Assembly (NCBI GenBank): GCA_963745405.1
Contig: CAVUWY010000002.1
Span: 372,001-436,000 of the forward strand
Length of the DNA: 64,000 nt
DNA from: C-114 sp963745405
GTDB lineage: Bacteria > Chloroflexota > Limnocylindria > Limnocylindrales > CSP1-4
Reading direction: 5' to 3'
Shown: positions 53,211 to 62,110 of the stretch, in pieces
Numbering within the stretch: position 1 is the first letter of the stretch
Layout: each line of letters opens with the position of its first letter
The notes under the pieces: model-generated
The model's input: only the letters and a program-made list of their open reading frames with translations
Databases searched by the model: none
What the model was told of the DNA's origin: nothing
Program-made: the position numbers and the translations under genes

Positions 53211-53366
53211 ATGGACACGATGATCGAATGCCCCTGGTGCACAGAGCCGGCTTCGCTCGGCGACCCGGCGGCGACCGAATTCCGCTGCGGGACCTGCGCC
53301 ACCACCGTCGACCTCGTCGACGATCGGGCCGAGCCTCCACGACCGGTCGTCGCGAAGGCCGCCTGA
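53211..53366 (+). CDS. Small zinc-ribbon protein
   Basis: 51 residues. CPWCTEPASL and FRCGTCATT give two Cys-x-x-Cys knuckles for one zinc, the remainder is acidic then Pro-rich. A rubredoxin-like or ribbon module; function unknown. GGGAG lies 7 nt before the ATG. It sits between the ABC exporter (divergent) and the class II aldolase. Confidence 0.7.
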   Translation: MDTMIECPWCTEPASLGDPAATEFRCGTCATTVDLVDDRAEPPRPVVAKAA

Positions 53367-53431
53367 AGCTCACGGCGGCTCCGCGCCGTCAGGCGATGCC
53401 GACTGCGGGAACGGACCCCACCGCCATGTGA

Positions 53432-53437
53432 GACGAT
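53432..53437 (+). promoter_or_regulatory. -10-like element before the class II aldolase gene
   Basis: GACGAT ends 6 nt before GTG 53444, a weaker form of the leaderless hexamer. Confidence 0.4.
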
Positions 53438-53443
53438 CGTCCG

Positions 53444-54082
53444 GTGATCGACGAGGAGCAGGCCCGGACCCGGATGGTCGCGGCCGGCGCACGACTCGGC
53501 GCCCGCGGCCTCGTCGTGGCGGCCGAGGGCAACCTGTCGGTCAGGCTCGACGACGACCGGCTCCTCATCAGCCCGGCCGGCCGCCACAAGGACGCCCTCC
53601 GACCGGCGGACCTGGTGGTCATGCCGATCTCGGTCGAGGGCGACAGCGCCAACAGCGAGCCCGGCGGGTTGGCCCCGAGCTCCGACCTCGCCATCCACCG
53701 CTTCATCTACGCGGCCCGATCTGACGTCGGGGCGGTCATCCACGCCCACCTGCCGGCGTCGATGGCGCTCACCGTGGCCGGTCTCGCCCCCGACCCGTCA
53801 CGCCTCCCGGAGACGGCCCTGCTCCTCCCCCGCCTGCCGGTGGTGCCGTTCGCGACCGCGGGAAGCATGGGGCTCGCCATGTCGGTCGCGGCCGCGCTCT
53901 CCGACCTGGGGCCCGGCGGCGACGAGGCACTCCCCAACGCGGTCCTGCTCGAGCGGCACGGGGCGATCGCGGTCGCCGACGACCTAGAATCGGCCGGCGA
54001 CCGCCTCGAGCTCGCCGAGCTCCTTTGCCGCGTCCACCGGGACGCAGTCCTCCTCGAAGCCGCGGCTCGCGCCCGGCCCTGA
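53444..54082 (+). CDS. Class II aldolase/adducin family protein
   Basis: 212 residues. GLVVAAEGNLSVRLDDDRLL is the FucA-like motif, IHAHLPASMAL holds zinc His residues and LLERHGAIAVAD a further His. Members cleave sugar phosphates such as fuculose-1-phosphate or dehydrate methylthioribulose phosphate (MtnB). The substrate is not clear from sequence. Confidence 0.85.
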   Translation: MIDEEQARTRMVAAGARLGARGLVVAAEGNLSVRLDDDRLLISPAGRHKDALRPADLVVMPISVEGDSANSEPGGLAPSSDLAIHRFIYAARSDVGAVIHAHLPASMALTVAGLAPDPSRLPETALLLPRLPVVPFATAGSMGLAMSVAAALSDLGPGGDEALPNAVLLERHGAIAVADDLESAGDRLELAELLCRVHRDAVLLEAAARARP

Positions 54083-54110
54083 GCCGATCTCGACCGGGCG
54101 GCGACGGCCC

Positions 54111-55406
54111 TCAGTCGTCGGCCTGATCGCCCTCTGCGGTCGGGGATCCCCCTCCGTGGGCCTCGCCGGTGGACGCATCGCCACGGAGCTCCTCGCCGGC
54201 GGGCTCCTCGCCAGCGAGCTCCTCGCCGGCGGACGCAGCGCCACGGGGCTCCGTGTCGCCGGCGGCCGGCGCTGCCGCGGTCGACGGCGGCCTCGTCGAC
54301 GGCATGACCGGCAGCTCCCGGCCACCCTCGGCCAGCCAGCAGGCGGCCGCCTGACCGCCGCCGACATCGAAGAGCGGCGGCTCAGCCTCGCGGCAGCGAG
54401 CGAAGGCCAGCGGGCAGCGCGGGTGGAACCGGCAGCCGCTCGGGATATGGGCGGCGTCGGGCGTCTCGCCGACGAGGATCGTCCGCTGCGCCCGCGTCCC
54501 GAGCGCCGGTGGCTCGGGCGTCGGGGCGACCGAGACGAGCGCCTTCGTGTAGGGGTTGTGGGGTCGGTGGATGACATCCGCGGCCGGGCCGATCTCCATG
54601 ATCCGCCCGAGGTACATCACCGCGATCCGGTCGGCCAGCACCCAGGCGAGCGAGAGGTCGTGGGTGATGAAGAGGTACGTCAGGCCGCGCTCCTGGCGGA
54701 GATCGAGCATGAGCCGGAGCAGCTCGGTCCGGATCGACACGTCGAGCATGGAGACCGGCTCATCGGCGACGACGAGCTCAGGGTCCATGACGATCCCGCC
54801 TGCGATCACGACCCGCTGCCGCTGCCCGCCGGACAGTTCGTGGGGATAGCGGAAGGCGAACTCGCGGGCCGGCCGCAGGCCGGCAGCGTCGATCGCCGCG
54901 AGGACCCGCTCCTCGCGTTCGCCGGCTGACGTGAAGAGCTTGTTGACGACGAGCGGCTCGGCGACGAAGTCGTGGATCGTCTCCTTCGGGTCGAGTGTCT
55001 CGTAGGGATCCTGGAAGATGACCTGGACCCGGCGGCGGTACTGGCGCAGCGCGCGGACGCCCCACAGGTCGGTCACGTCCTGGCCGTCGAACACGATCCG
55101 CCCGCGGGTCTGGCGGGTGAGCTTGACGATGACCCGCCCGGTGGTCGTCTTGCCGCTGCCCGACTCGCCGACGAGGGCGAGCACCTCGCCCCGCCGGATG
55201 GAGAGGTCGATCCCGTCGACGGCCCGCACGACGCCAGCGGGGCGGCGGCGGACGAGGTCGCCGAGCCCACCCCGGATCGGGAAGTGGACCTCGAGGCCCT
55301 CGAGGCGGAGCAATGCGTCGGCGGCGTCGGGCCCGGCCACGGCCCCACCGACCGGCGCCCTGACGCGGCCCGGGACCGGATCGGGCGAGCCGCCTCCGGC
55401 CGTCAC
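54111..55406 (-). CDS. Oligopeptide/dipeptide ABC transporter ATPase (OppF/DppF-like)
   Basis: 431 residues. Walker A VGESGSGKTTTGRVIVKL, Q-loop FQDPYETLDPKETIHDFVAE, signature LSGGQRQRVVIAGGIVMDPE and Walker B VADEPVSMLDVSIR. The C-terminal HIPSGCRFHPRCPLAFARCR is the OppDF Cys-cluster of peptide importers. A Glu/Gly/Ala repeat tail (AGEELAGEEPAGEELRGDAS) follows, absent from typical OppF. The GTG overlaps the OppD stop as GTGA. Confidence 0.92.
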   Translation of the reverse strand: MTAGGGSPDPVPGRVRAPVGGAVAGPDAADALLRLEGLEVHFPIRGGLGDLVRRRPAGVVRAVDGIDLSIRRGEVLALVGESGSGKTTTGRVIVKLTRQTRGRIVFDGQDVTDLWGVRALRQYRRRVQVIFQDPYETLDPKETIHDFVAEPLVVNKLFTSAGEREERVLAAIDAAGLRPAREFAFRYPHELSGGQRQRVVIAGGIVMDPELVVADEPVSMLDVSIRTELLRLMLDLRQERGLTYLFITHDLSLAWVLADRIAVMYLGRIMEIGPAADVIHRPHNPYTKALVSVAPTPEPPALGTRAQRTILVGETPDAAHIPSGCRFHPRCPLAFARCREAEPPLFDVGGGQAAACWLAEGGRELPVMPSTRPPSTAAAPAAGDTEPRGAASAGEELAGEEPAGEELRGDASTGEAHGGGSPTAEGDQADD

Positions 55407-56626
55407 GCGTCGGCCCCGAAATGCTCGTCGGCCACGACGCCGGTCGCCGCGGCGGTCGGTTCGGTGACCGGCCGCCCATCGCTGCCCGGCGGATAGAGGT
55501 GGCAGGCGACCCGCACCCCATCGGCGAAGCGCACCTCGGGCGGGACCTCGACCGAGCAGACCGGCATCGCGAACGGGCAACGAGGATGGAAGCGGCAGCC
55601 TGGCGGTGGATCGCGCAGGTCGGGCGGCGACCCCGGGATGACGTCGAGCGCCCGTCGGTCGGCGTGGATATTCGGGAACGCGCCGAGGAGCTTCTGGGTG
55701 TACGGATGGCGTGGCGTCCGGAAGATCACGTCGACGCGGCCCTCTTCGGCGACCTTGCCGGCGTACATGACCATGACCCGATCGCACGTCTCGGCCAGCA
55801 CCGACAGGTCATGGGTGATGAGGATGAGCGAGAGGCCGAGTTCGCGGCGGAGGCGCTCGAGGAGCTCGAGGATCTGGGCCTGGACCATGACGTCGAGAGC
55901 GGTCGTCGGCTCGTCGCCGATGACGATCGCCGGATCGCAGGCCAGGGCCATCGCGATCATCGCCCGCTGGCGCATCCCACCCGACAGCTCGTGGGGATAG
56001 GCGCGGCCACGCTTGCTCGGGATCCCGACGAGCTCGAGCAGCTCGCCGGCCCGGCGGATCGCCTCGGTATGGGAGACGCGAAGGCGTACCTCGACCGGCT
56101 CGGCGATCTGGTCGACGATCCTGATGACCGGGTTGAGGGCGTTCATCGCCCCCTGGAAGATGATCGAGATCTCGCGCCAGCGATATCGCCGCAGGCCCTC
56201 CTCCGGGCGCTGGGCGAGCTCGATCCCATAGAGACGGATGCTGCTGTTCTTGCCGATCCGCCCGTTCGACGGGAGCAGGCGGACGAGCGACAGCGCCGTC
56301 GTCGTCTTGCCGCAACCCGATTCGCCGGCGATGCCGAGGGCCTCGCCGTGCTCTAGGGTGAAGCTCACGTCGTCGACCGCCTTGACCGATCCGCCCGGCA
56401 TCTTGAACCGGGTCGAGAGGTGCTCGACCGCGAGGAGCGGGGCGGCCGGATCGGCCTGCTTCGGATAGCGCCGCTCGGGGCGCGGACCGACGGTGACCGC
56501 CGGTGGTGGCGTCAGCTCATCCTCGATGAGATCGCCCGGCTCGGCGGGCATGCCGCCAGCCGCCAACTCGTCGCCGACGAGGACGTCGTCGTCGAGGGGC
56601 GAACCGCCGATCCGCGGATCCATCAT
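55403..56626 (-). CDS. Oligopeptide/dipeptide ABC transporter ATPase (OppD/DppD-like)
   Basis: 407 residues. Walker A GIAGESGCGKTTTALSLVRL, signature LSGGMRQRAMIAMALACDPA, Walker B VIGDEPTTALDVMVQAQILE and the terminal PPGCRFHPRCPFAMPVC Cys cluster, usual for OppD. An N-terminal acidic extension of about 60 residues precedes the first strand. ATGATG at 56626 overlaps the permease stop, so the operon is translationally coupled. Confidence 0.92.
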   Translation of the reverse strand: MMDPRIGGSPLDDDVLVGDELAAGGMPAEPGDLIEDELTPPPAVTVGPRPERRYPKQADPAAPLLAVEHLSTRFKMPGGSVKAVDDVSFTLEHGEALGIAGESGCGKTTTALSLVRLLPSNGRIGKNSSIRLYGIELAQRPEEGLRRYRWREISIIFQGAMNALNPVIRIVDQIAEPVEVRLRVSHTEAIRRAGELLELVGIPSKRGRAYPHELSGGMRQRAMIAMALACDPAIVIGDEPTTALDVMVQAQILELLERLRRELGLSLILITHDLSVLAETCDRVMVMYAGKVAEEGRVDVIFRTPRHPYTQKLLGAFPNIHADRRALDVIPGSPPDLRDPPPGCRFHPRCPFAMPVCSVEVPPEVRFADGVRVACHLYPPGSDGRPVTEPTAAATGVVADEHFGADA

Positions 56627-57567
56627 CGGCGGCCGGCTCCCTTCGGGTTGAGCACGTCGTCGAGGGCGTTGCCGACGAGGGTGAAGGCGAGGATCACGAG
56701 GACGACGCAGGCCGCCGGCGGGACGATGTACCACCACGCACCGAGGCCGGGGGCCCCGGCCGCCTGGGCCGAGTTGAGGATCTCGCCCCATGACGGCTGG
56801 AACGGATCGCCAAGGCCGATGAACGAGAGGGTCGTCTCGGTGAAGACGGCGCCGGCGAAGGTGAGAACGGTGTTGGCGACGATGAGGTTCGTCACGTTCG
56901 GCAGGATGTGGCGCCGCATGATATGGCCCGAGCCCGCCCCGATGACGCGGGCCCGGTCGACGAACATCCGCTCCCGGACGGAGAGCGTCTGCGAGCGGAT
57001 GATCCGGGCGGTCGCCGCCCAGCTCGTCAGGCCGATGACGATGACGATCACGAGGAGCGTCGTCTTGATACCGAATATCTCCGCATCGCCCGGGACGAGC
57101 TCCAGGATGATCGGGGCGAGGATGATGGCGAGGACGAACGTCGGCAGGACGAGGAAGAAGTCGGTCACCCGCATCAGCACCGTGTCGGTGTACCCACCGA
57201 GATAGCCGGCGACGATCCCGATCACCGCGCCGAGGACGATCGTCACCACCGTCGCCAGCAGGCCGATCGTCATCGACACCCGCGCCCCCCAGACCGTCAG
57301 GTTCAGCAGGTCGCGACCGAGCTCGTCGGTCCCGAAGATGTGGGCCGCGCTCGGCGGCTCGAGCGAGGTGCCGGTCGCCGTGGTCGCCGTCTGGAGCGGT
57401 CCGACGAATAGGCCCGGGGCGATGGCGAGGATCGTGAAGAAGCCGAGGATCGCGAGTCCCACGACACCGTCGGATCGCCGGCTGAACCGGGCCCAGAAGG
57501 CGCGGGCGCCGCGGATCCGCAACCGCCACCGCTCGCGCCGGACGCCCACCCCCGCCTGCGCGCTCAT
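56623..57567 (-). CDS. Peptide ABC transporter permease (OppC/DppC-like)
   Basis: 314 residues. One N-terminal span then a periplasmic-side loop (SAAHIFGTDELGRDLLNLTV, the conserved HxxGTDxxGRD of this family), followed by the permease core with MFVDRARVIGAGSGHIMRRH (EAA-like loop). Paired with the next permease to form the import channel for peptides or nickel-like substrates. Four-base ATGA overlap with the OppB gene. Confidence 0.92.
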   Translation of the reverse strand: MSAQAGVGVRRERWRLRIRGARAFWARFSRRSDGVVGLAILGFFTILAIAPGLFVGPLQTATTATGTSLEPPSAAHIFGTDELGRDLLNLTVWGARVSMTIGLLATVVTIVLGAVIGIVAGYLGGYTDTVLMRVTDFFLVLPTFVLAIILAPIILELVPGDAEIFGIKTTLLVIVIVIGLTSWAATARIIRSQTLSVRERMFVDRARVIGAGSGHIMRRHILPNVTNLIVANTVLTFAGAVFTETTLSFIGLGDPFQPSWGEILNSAQAAGAPGLGAWWYIVPPAACVVLVILAFTLVGNALDDVLNPKGAGRR

Positions 57568-58541
57568 GTCGTCCGCACCCGTGGGTCGAGGAAGCCGTAG
57601 AGGACGTCGGCGGCGAGGTTCGCGACGATCACCGCCACCGACAGGAGCAGGAAGACGCCCTGGAGCACGGGGTAGTCCCGAGCTGCCAGCGCGTCCACGG
57701 TCAGGGTGCCGAGACCCGGCCAGTCGAACACGATCTCGGCCGTGATCGCCCCGGCGACCACATAGCCGAGGTTGATGGCGATGATCGTGACCGTCGGCAG
57801 GAGGGCATTGGGGAGGGCGTGACCCCGCAGGACCCGGTCATCGGTGAGCCCCTTCGCCCGGGCGGTCGTGACGTAGTCCTCGGCCCGTGTCTCGATGATC
57901 GACGACCGCATGATGATCGAGTAGCCGCCGATGAGACCGAGGCTCACCGTGAGGAGCGGCAGGGCCAGGTGGGAGAGGAAGTCCATGAGTTGGTCGATGG
58001 GCGAGGCATAGGTCGCCCCCGGCGTGAGCATGCCCGAGGTCGGGAACCAGCCCAGATCAGCCGCGAAGATGATGATGAGCGGCATGCCGATGACGAAGTA
58101 CGGCATCGAATAGAGGATGAGACTGGCCCCGTTCCCGACGCGGTCGACCCGCCCGCCCCGTCGCCAGCCCGAATACGCCCCCAGGGTGAGGCCGAAGAAG
58201 ATGGCGATGACCTCACCGCCGCCGATGAGGATGATCGTCGGCCAGAACCGGTCGCCGATGACGTCGGCGACCGACTCGCCCCGGAACTTGAAGGAGTAGC
58301 CGAGGTCGCCGTCGAACGTCGCCTGGAGGTAGTCGACGAGCTGGTCGGGCAGGAGCGGCTTGTCGAGGCCCCACCGTTCCCGGGCGGCCGCGACGGTCTC
58401 CGCCGACAGGTGCGGATTGCGGAGGAGGATCCGGTCGGGCGAGCCCGGCATGAGCCGGAAGAGCATGAAGTTCAGGACCACGACGAGGAAGATCGTGAGG
58501 ATCGTCCCCAGGATCTTGCGGACGAGGTAGCGACTGTTCAT
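57564..58541 (-). CDS. Peptide ABC transporter permease (OppB/DppB-like)
   Basis: 325 residues with six spans. N-terminal helix ILGTILTIFLVVVLNFMLFR then RLMPGSPDRILLRNP, typical of OppB; the core has EDYVTTARAKGLTDDRVLRG (EAA loop) and GAITAEIVFDWPGLGTL, the last segment being highly conserved in this family. It lies 35 bp after the binding-protein gene. Confidence 0.92.
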   Translation of the reverse strand: MNSRYLVRKILGTILTIFLVVVLNFMLFRLMPGSPDRILLRNPHLSAETVAAARERWGLDKPLLPDQLVDYLQATFDGDLGYSFKFRGESVADVIGDRFWPTIILIGGGEVIAIFFGLTLGAYSGWRRGGRVDRVGNGASLILYSMPYFVIGMPLIIIFAADLGWFPTSGMLTPGATYASPIDQLMDFLSHLALPLLTVSLGLIGGYSIIMRSSIIETRAEDYVTTARAKGLTDDRVLRGHALPNALLPTVTIIAINLGYVVAGAITAEIVFDWPGLGTLTVDALAARDYPVLQGVFLLLSVAVIVANLAADVLYGFLDPRVRTT

Positions 58542-58576
58542 GCCGTTCCGGGGTGGTTCCGGTCAGCCCTCGACGA

Positions 58577-60514
58577 TCAGTCGTCCTCCTCGTCGGCCTC
58601 CGTCCCGCCTCGCCGCCGGAGGAGGAACACCACGACGACGATGGCGACGATCCCGACGAGGACGATCGGCACGACCGGCACGCTCGACGACGTGCTCTCG
58701 ACGGGAGTCGGGGATGGGGCGGCCGTCGGCCCGGTCGTCGATGGGGCTCCCGTCGCCGCGCCGTTCCCGCCGGCCGTGCTCGGCGCCGGCGAGGGCTCCT
58801 TGGTGGCATCGCGCAGGAGCGGCTCGCTGAAGGCGCTGTAGCCGAACAGTGGCGTGCCGTCGGCTGGCTGGTTCGTCCAGCCCACGAAGCGGTCCGTCCG
58901 GTAGGCGTCGAGCTGATCGTCGTAGAAGAGGATGTGGTACGGGGCCTGGTCGTACCAGAGCTGCTGCATCTGGGCCAGGATCGCCTTCCGGGCGTCGTCG
59001 TTCGGCGCCTTGTTCTGGGCGTCGTACATCGCGTCGTAGTCGTGATTGCACCAGTTGCTGTCCGACGACCCGCCGATGGCGCTGCACTCGAAGATGTTGA
59101 GCAGGGCGTTCGGATCGGGGTTACCCGACCACGTCCAGATGAACAGGTCGTAGTCGGCCTTGTTGGCCGCCCCGCCGGCCTCCGGCGGCAACATGATGTC
59201 GACGAGCGAACCGGTGTCGTAGATCTTCGGTATCACCTTGATCCCGAGCTGGCCGAACCAGTCCTGGATGAACTGCGCCTCCTTGGGGAAGTTCGGGTCC
59301 TCGTCGGGCATGACGAGGCGGAGCGAGATCGGTTTGCCCTCCTTGTCGAGCCGATTCCCGCTCGCGTCGAGTGGATAGCCGGCGGCGTCTAGCTTCTGCT
59401 TGGCGAGCCCGATGTCGAAGGTCCGGATGTCGGTCGGATCGACATGCCACTTGGAGAGGATCGGCGGCACCTGGGTCGTCCCGATCGTTCCGCGGCCGCC
59501 GACGACCCGGTCGAGCAGAGTCTGCTTGTCGATCGCGTAGCCCAGGGCGTCGCGGAAGGCCGGATCCTGGAGTGCCTTGGTCGACGGTCCGCCTCCCTTG
59601 ATCGTCTTGCCGGTACCGGTCCCGTAGGTGTTGAAGCCGAGCTCTGTCCAGCCGTTCGTCTTGCCGGCGACGGTGACGATGTTGGGCTGGCCGGTCAGGG
59701 CGGCGAACTGGTCGGAGCTGATCGTCCGGGCATAGTCGATCGCGCCCGACTTGAGGGCCTGGACCATCGTGTCGTTCGTCTTGTAGAACTGGAAGATGAT
59801 CTCGTCCTCGGCGCCCTGGTTGCCCCAGTACGACTTGTTGCGGATGAAGCGAACGTACTGGCCGGTCTTCCACTCGGCGACGAGGTACGGCCCGGTGCCG
59901 ACGAGGCCGCTCCCGTCCTTCGGCGGCGCGAAGGTCTGGTCGCCGATGTTCTTGTAGGTGTACTTGCCCCAGATGTGCTGGGGCAGGATCGGGATGTACG
60001 TCTGGAGGATGCGGTCCGATGCGTCGTCGGTCGTGACGATCATCGTCTCCGGGTCCGGGCAGCTGACCGCCGTGACGCCCGCGTCGCTCAGGTTGGGATC
60101 GAGGTAGCCGAGGCCGATGATCGTGCCGTTCTTGATCGCGTCGAGACTCAGCTGCCACGAGAAGCAGGCGTCGGCCGAGGTCGCCGGCTGACCATCGGAC
60201 CACTTCATGCCGGGCCGGATCTTGAAGGTCCACGAGTGTCCGTCGGTCGCCCGCGTCCACGACACTGCGAAGGCCTGCGCCGGCTCGACGTTCGCGCCGA
60301 AGCCGACGAGCTGGTCGTAGGTGAGTTCGTACGCCTCGTAGCCGACGGTCAGGGCGGTGCCGTACGGGTTGAGCGAATCGAGGTCCTGCAGGAGGCCGAC
60401 CCGGAGGATCAGCGGATCTGCCGCAGCGGCGGGAGCGACGGCCGGCAGGAGCGTGCCGAGCGCCAGGGCGGCGGCGGCGAGGGCACGGGCGAACAGGGGC
60501 ACGCGCGACGACAT
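58577..60514 (-). CDS. Peptide ABC transporter substrate-binding protein, membrane-anchored
   Basis: 645 residues, family 5 (SBP_bac_5). Signal peptide LFARALAAAALALGTLLPAV with cleavage near AAAADP. LRVGLLQDLDSLNPYGTALT, WTFKIRPGMKWSDGQPATSA and DALGYAIDKQTLLDRVVGGR match peptide-binding proteins. The C-terminus has a Thr/Pro/Ser linker, then a span (VPVVPIVLVGIVAIVVVV) and a basic-acidic tail, so the protein is anchored in the membrane rather than by lipid. AGGAGG lies 7 nt before the ATG. Confidence 0.92.
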   Translation of the reverse strand: MSSRVPLFARALAAAALALGTLLPAVAPAAAADPLILRVGLLQDLDSLNPYGTALTVGYEAYELTYDQLVGFGANVEPAQAFAVSWTRATDGHSWTFKIRPGMKWSDGQPATSADACFSWQLSLDAIKNGTIIGLGYLDPNLSDAGVTAVSCPDPETMIVTTDDASDRILQTYIPILPQHIWGKYTYKNIGDQTFAPPKDGSGLVGTGPYLVAEWKTGQYVRFIRNKSYWGNQGAEDEIIFQFYKTNDTMVQALKSGAIDYARTISSDQFAALTGQPNIVTVAGKTNGWTELGFNTYGTGTGKTIKGGGPSTKALQDPAFRDALGYAIDKQTLLDRVVGGRGTIGTTQVPPILSKWHVDPTDIRTFDIGLAKQKLDAAGYPLDASGNRLDKEGKPISLRLVMPDEDPNFPKEAQFIQDWFGQLGIKVIPKIYDTGSLVDIMLPPEAGGAANKADYDLFIWTWSGNPDPNALLNIFECSAIGGSSDSNWCNHDYDAMYDAQNKAPNDDARKAILAQMQQLWYDQAPYHILFYDDQLDAYRTDRFVGWTNQPADGTPLFGYSAFSEPLLRDATKEPSPAPSTAGGNGAATGAPSTTGPTAAPSPTPVESTSSSVPVVPIVLVGIVAIVVVVFLLRRRGGTEADEEDD

Positions 60515-60806
60515 CGATGCTCCTCCTGGACCCGCCGGCGGCCGCGCCACCGGGCGGGGCATCAGAGCCATCCGCTCGAGGACGGCACACCCCGGCCGAT
60601 CGTGGGGCGGCGGGGTCTGGGGAGGATGGCACAGGGCTACGTCGGGGTCAATGGCGCCGTGCGCTCCGAGCGCCGGAATCCGTCGGCGGATTCGAGAAAC
60701 GTCGGCCCCAACGTCGACCGGCACGGCATTCGCACGGTTCGGGGCATCGGTCCGAGGATGTCGCGACCCACCGCCGGGCCGGCCGCGTGCCGTGAGCCCG
60801 GCCGCC

Positions 60807-61982
60807 TCAGACCATGAAGCTCGTCGGTGGATCCTCCGCCAGCAGGATCGGGCGATCGATCCGGAAGGCCTCGATGTCGGCCTGCGACGGCGTCGCTCCG
60901 TCGAGCGCGAGCTCGGCGAGGATCCGCCCGATCACCGATGCGTACTTGAAGCCATGGGCGGCGCCGAGGGCGACGAGGACGTTCGGCTGGTCGGGCAGCC
61001 GGTCGACGACGAAGTCGCGATCGGGCGTCATCGTGTAAAGGCATGTCTTGGTGTAGATCGGCGGTCCGACGGCGCCGGGCAGGTGGCGCTCGAGGAACCC
61101 GATGACGCGATCGAGGGCGGCGGCGTCGACGTCGAAGGTCCGCTCGGCCGGCGTCGTGACGCTGCCACCGACGTCCTGGGCCGCCTTCGGGCCGGCCTCC
61201 CCGTACGTAGGGAAGCCGTAGAAGCACGGGTCGTCCATCCAGATCCAGATGGGGAAGCGATCCGGGGCGAAGGCCGCCGGGTCGGGGCAGGCGAGATACG
61301 TGACCTGCTCCTTCGTGATGGTGAGCGGCAGGCGTCGCCCCAGGCCGGCCAGCAGGTCGTTCGTCCAGGCGTCCGTCGCGAGGACGACCCGGCCGGCCCG
61401 GATCCGCTCGGCGCCGGCGACGACCTCGATCTCCCCGTCGACCGCCCGGAGCCCCGTCACCGGGGACCGGTCCCGCAACGTCGCGCCGTGCTCGCGGGCG
61501 AGCCGCTGGTGGGCCGCGTTTCCGCGGATCGGGTCGGCCAGGCCCGCATCGGCCTGGTACAGCCCGTGGTGCTCGTCGCCGAGCTGCCACTGCGGCCAGC
61601 GGCGCACGATCTCGGGGCCATCGAGGCGCTCGAACGGGACGCCCTCGGCGGTCATCGAGTCGATGTAATCGGCGAGCGGGATGGCGGCGTCGCGGGGTGC
61701 GACGTCGAGGCCGCCCGTCCGGGTCACGACCGTCGTCCCCGACTCACCCTCGACCTCGGCCCAGGTCGCGTAGGCCCGACGCGCCAGGCGGACGTATGCT
61801 GGCCGGTGATAGCTGAGGCGGATGATCCTCGAATGATCCTGGGACGCGCCGTTGGGGTGACCAAGCTCGAACTGTTCGAGGCCGAGCACGTCGACTCCGG
61901 TCCGGGCGAGCCAGTAGGCGGCCGCGCTGCCGAGCGCGCCGAGCCCGACGACGACGACGTCGCGATCGCGGCCTCGCTTCAC
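60807..61982 (-). CDS. Monomeric sarcosine oxidase/N-methyltryptophan oxidase-like FAD enzyme
   Basis: 391 residues. FAD motif VVVVGLGALGSAAAYWLART; ASQDHSRIIRLSYH and KTCLYTMTPDRDFVVDRLPD follow the MSOX family pattern, and the Cys in CLYTMTPD matches the residue that carries covalent FAD. It oxidises N-methyl amino acids, yielding formaldehyde and H2O2; the exact substrate is unknown. I chose the GTG at 61982 with GAGGG 7 nt upstream, which gives the usual family length; a longer ATG frame adds an Arg/His-rich extension. Confidence 0.9.
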   Translation of the reverse strand: MKRGRDRDVVVVGLGALGSAAAYWLARTGVDVLGLEQFELGHPNGASQDHSRIIRLSYHRPAYVRLARRAYATWAEVEGESGTTVVTRTGGLDVAPRDAAIPLADYIDSMTAEGVPFERLDGPEIVRRWPQWQLGDEHHGLYQADAGLADPIRGNAAHQRLAREHGATLRDRSPVTGLRAVDGEIEVVAGAERIRAGRVVLATDAWTNDLLAGLGRRLPLTITKEQVTYLACPDPAAFAPDRFPIWIWMDDPCFYGFPTYGEAGPKAAQDVGGSVTTPAERTFDVDAAALDRVIGFLERHLPGAVGPPIYTKTCLYTMTPDRDFVVDRLPDQPNVLVALGAAHGFKYASVIGRILAELALDGATPSQADIEAFRIDRPILLAEDPPTSFMV

Positions 61983-62096
61983 CGGGCGGCCCTCGTCATC
62001 CCGCTGCTGCCGGTGCCGCCGGCACCGGTGAGCCTCGGCTTCACCCTGCGCGCCGCCGGCTGAGGTCCATGTCGTCATCGTAGCCCGCGGGCCGAC

Positions 62097-62102
62097 TAGA
62101 CT
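62097..62102 (+). promoter_or_regulatory. -10 element for CocE-like gene
   Basis: TAGACT ends 8 nt before ATG 62111. Confidence 0.45.
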
Positions 62103-62110
62103 CCGAGCCG

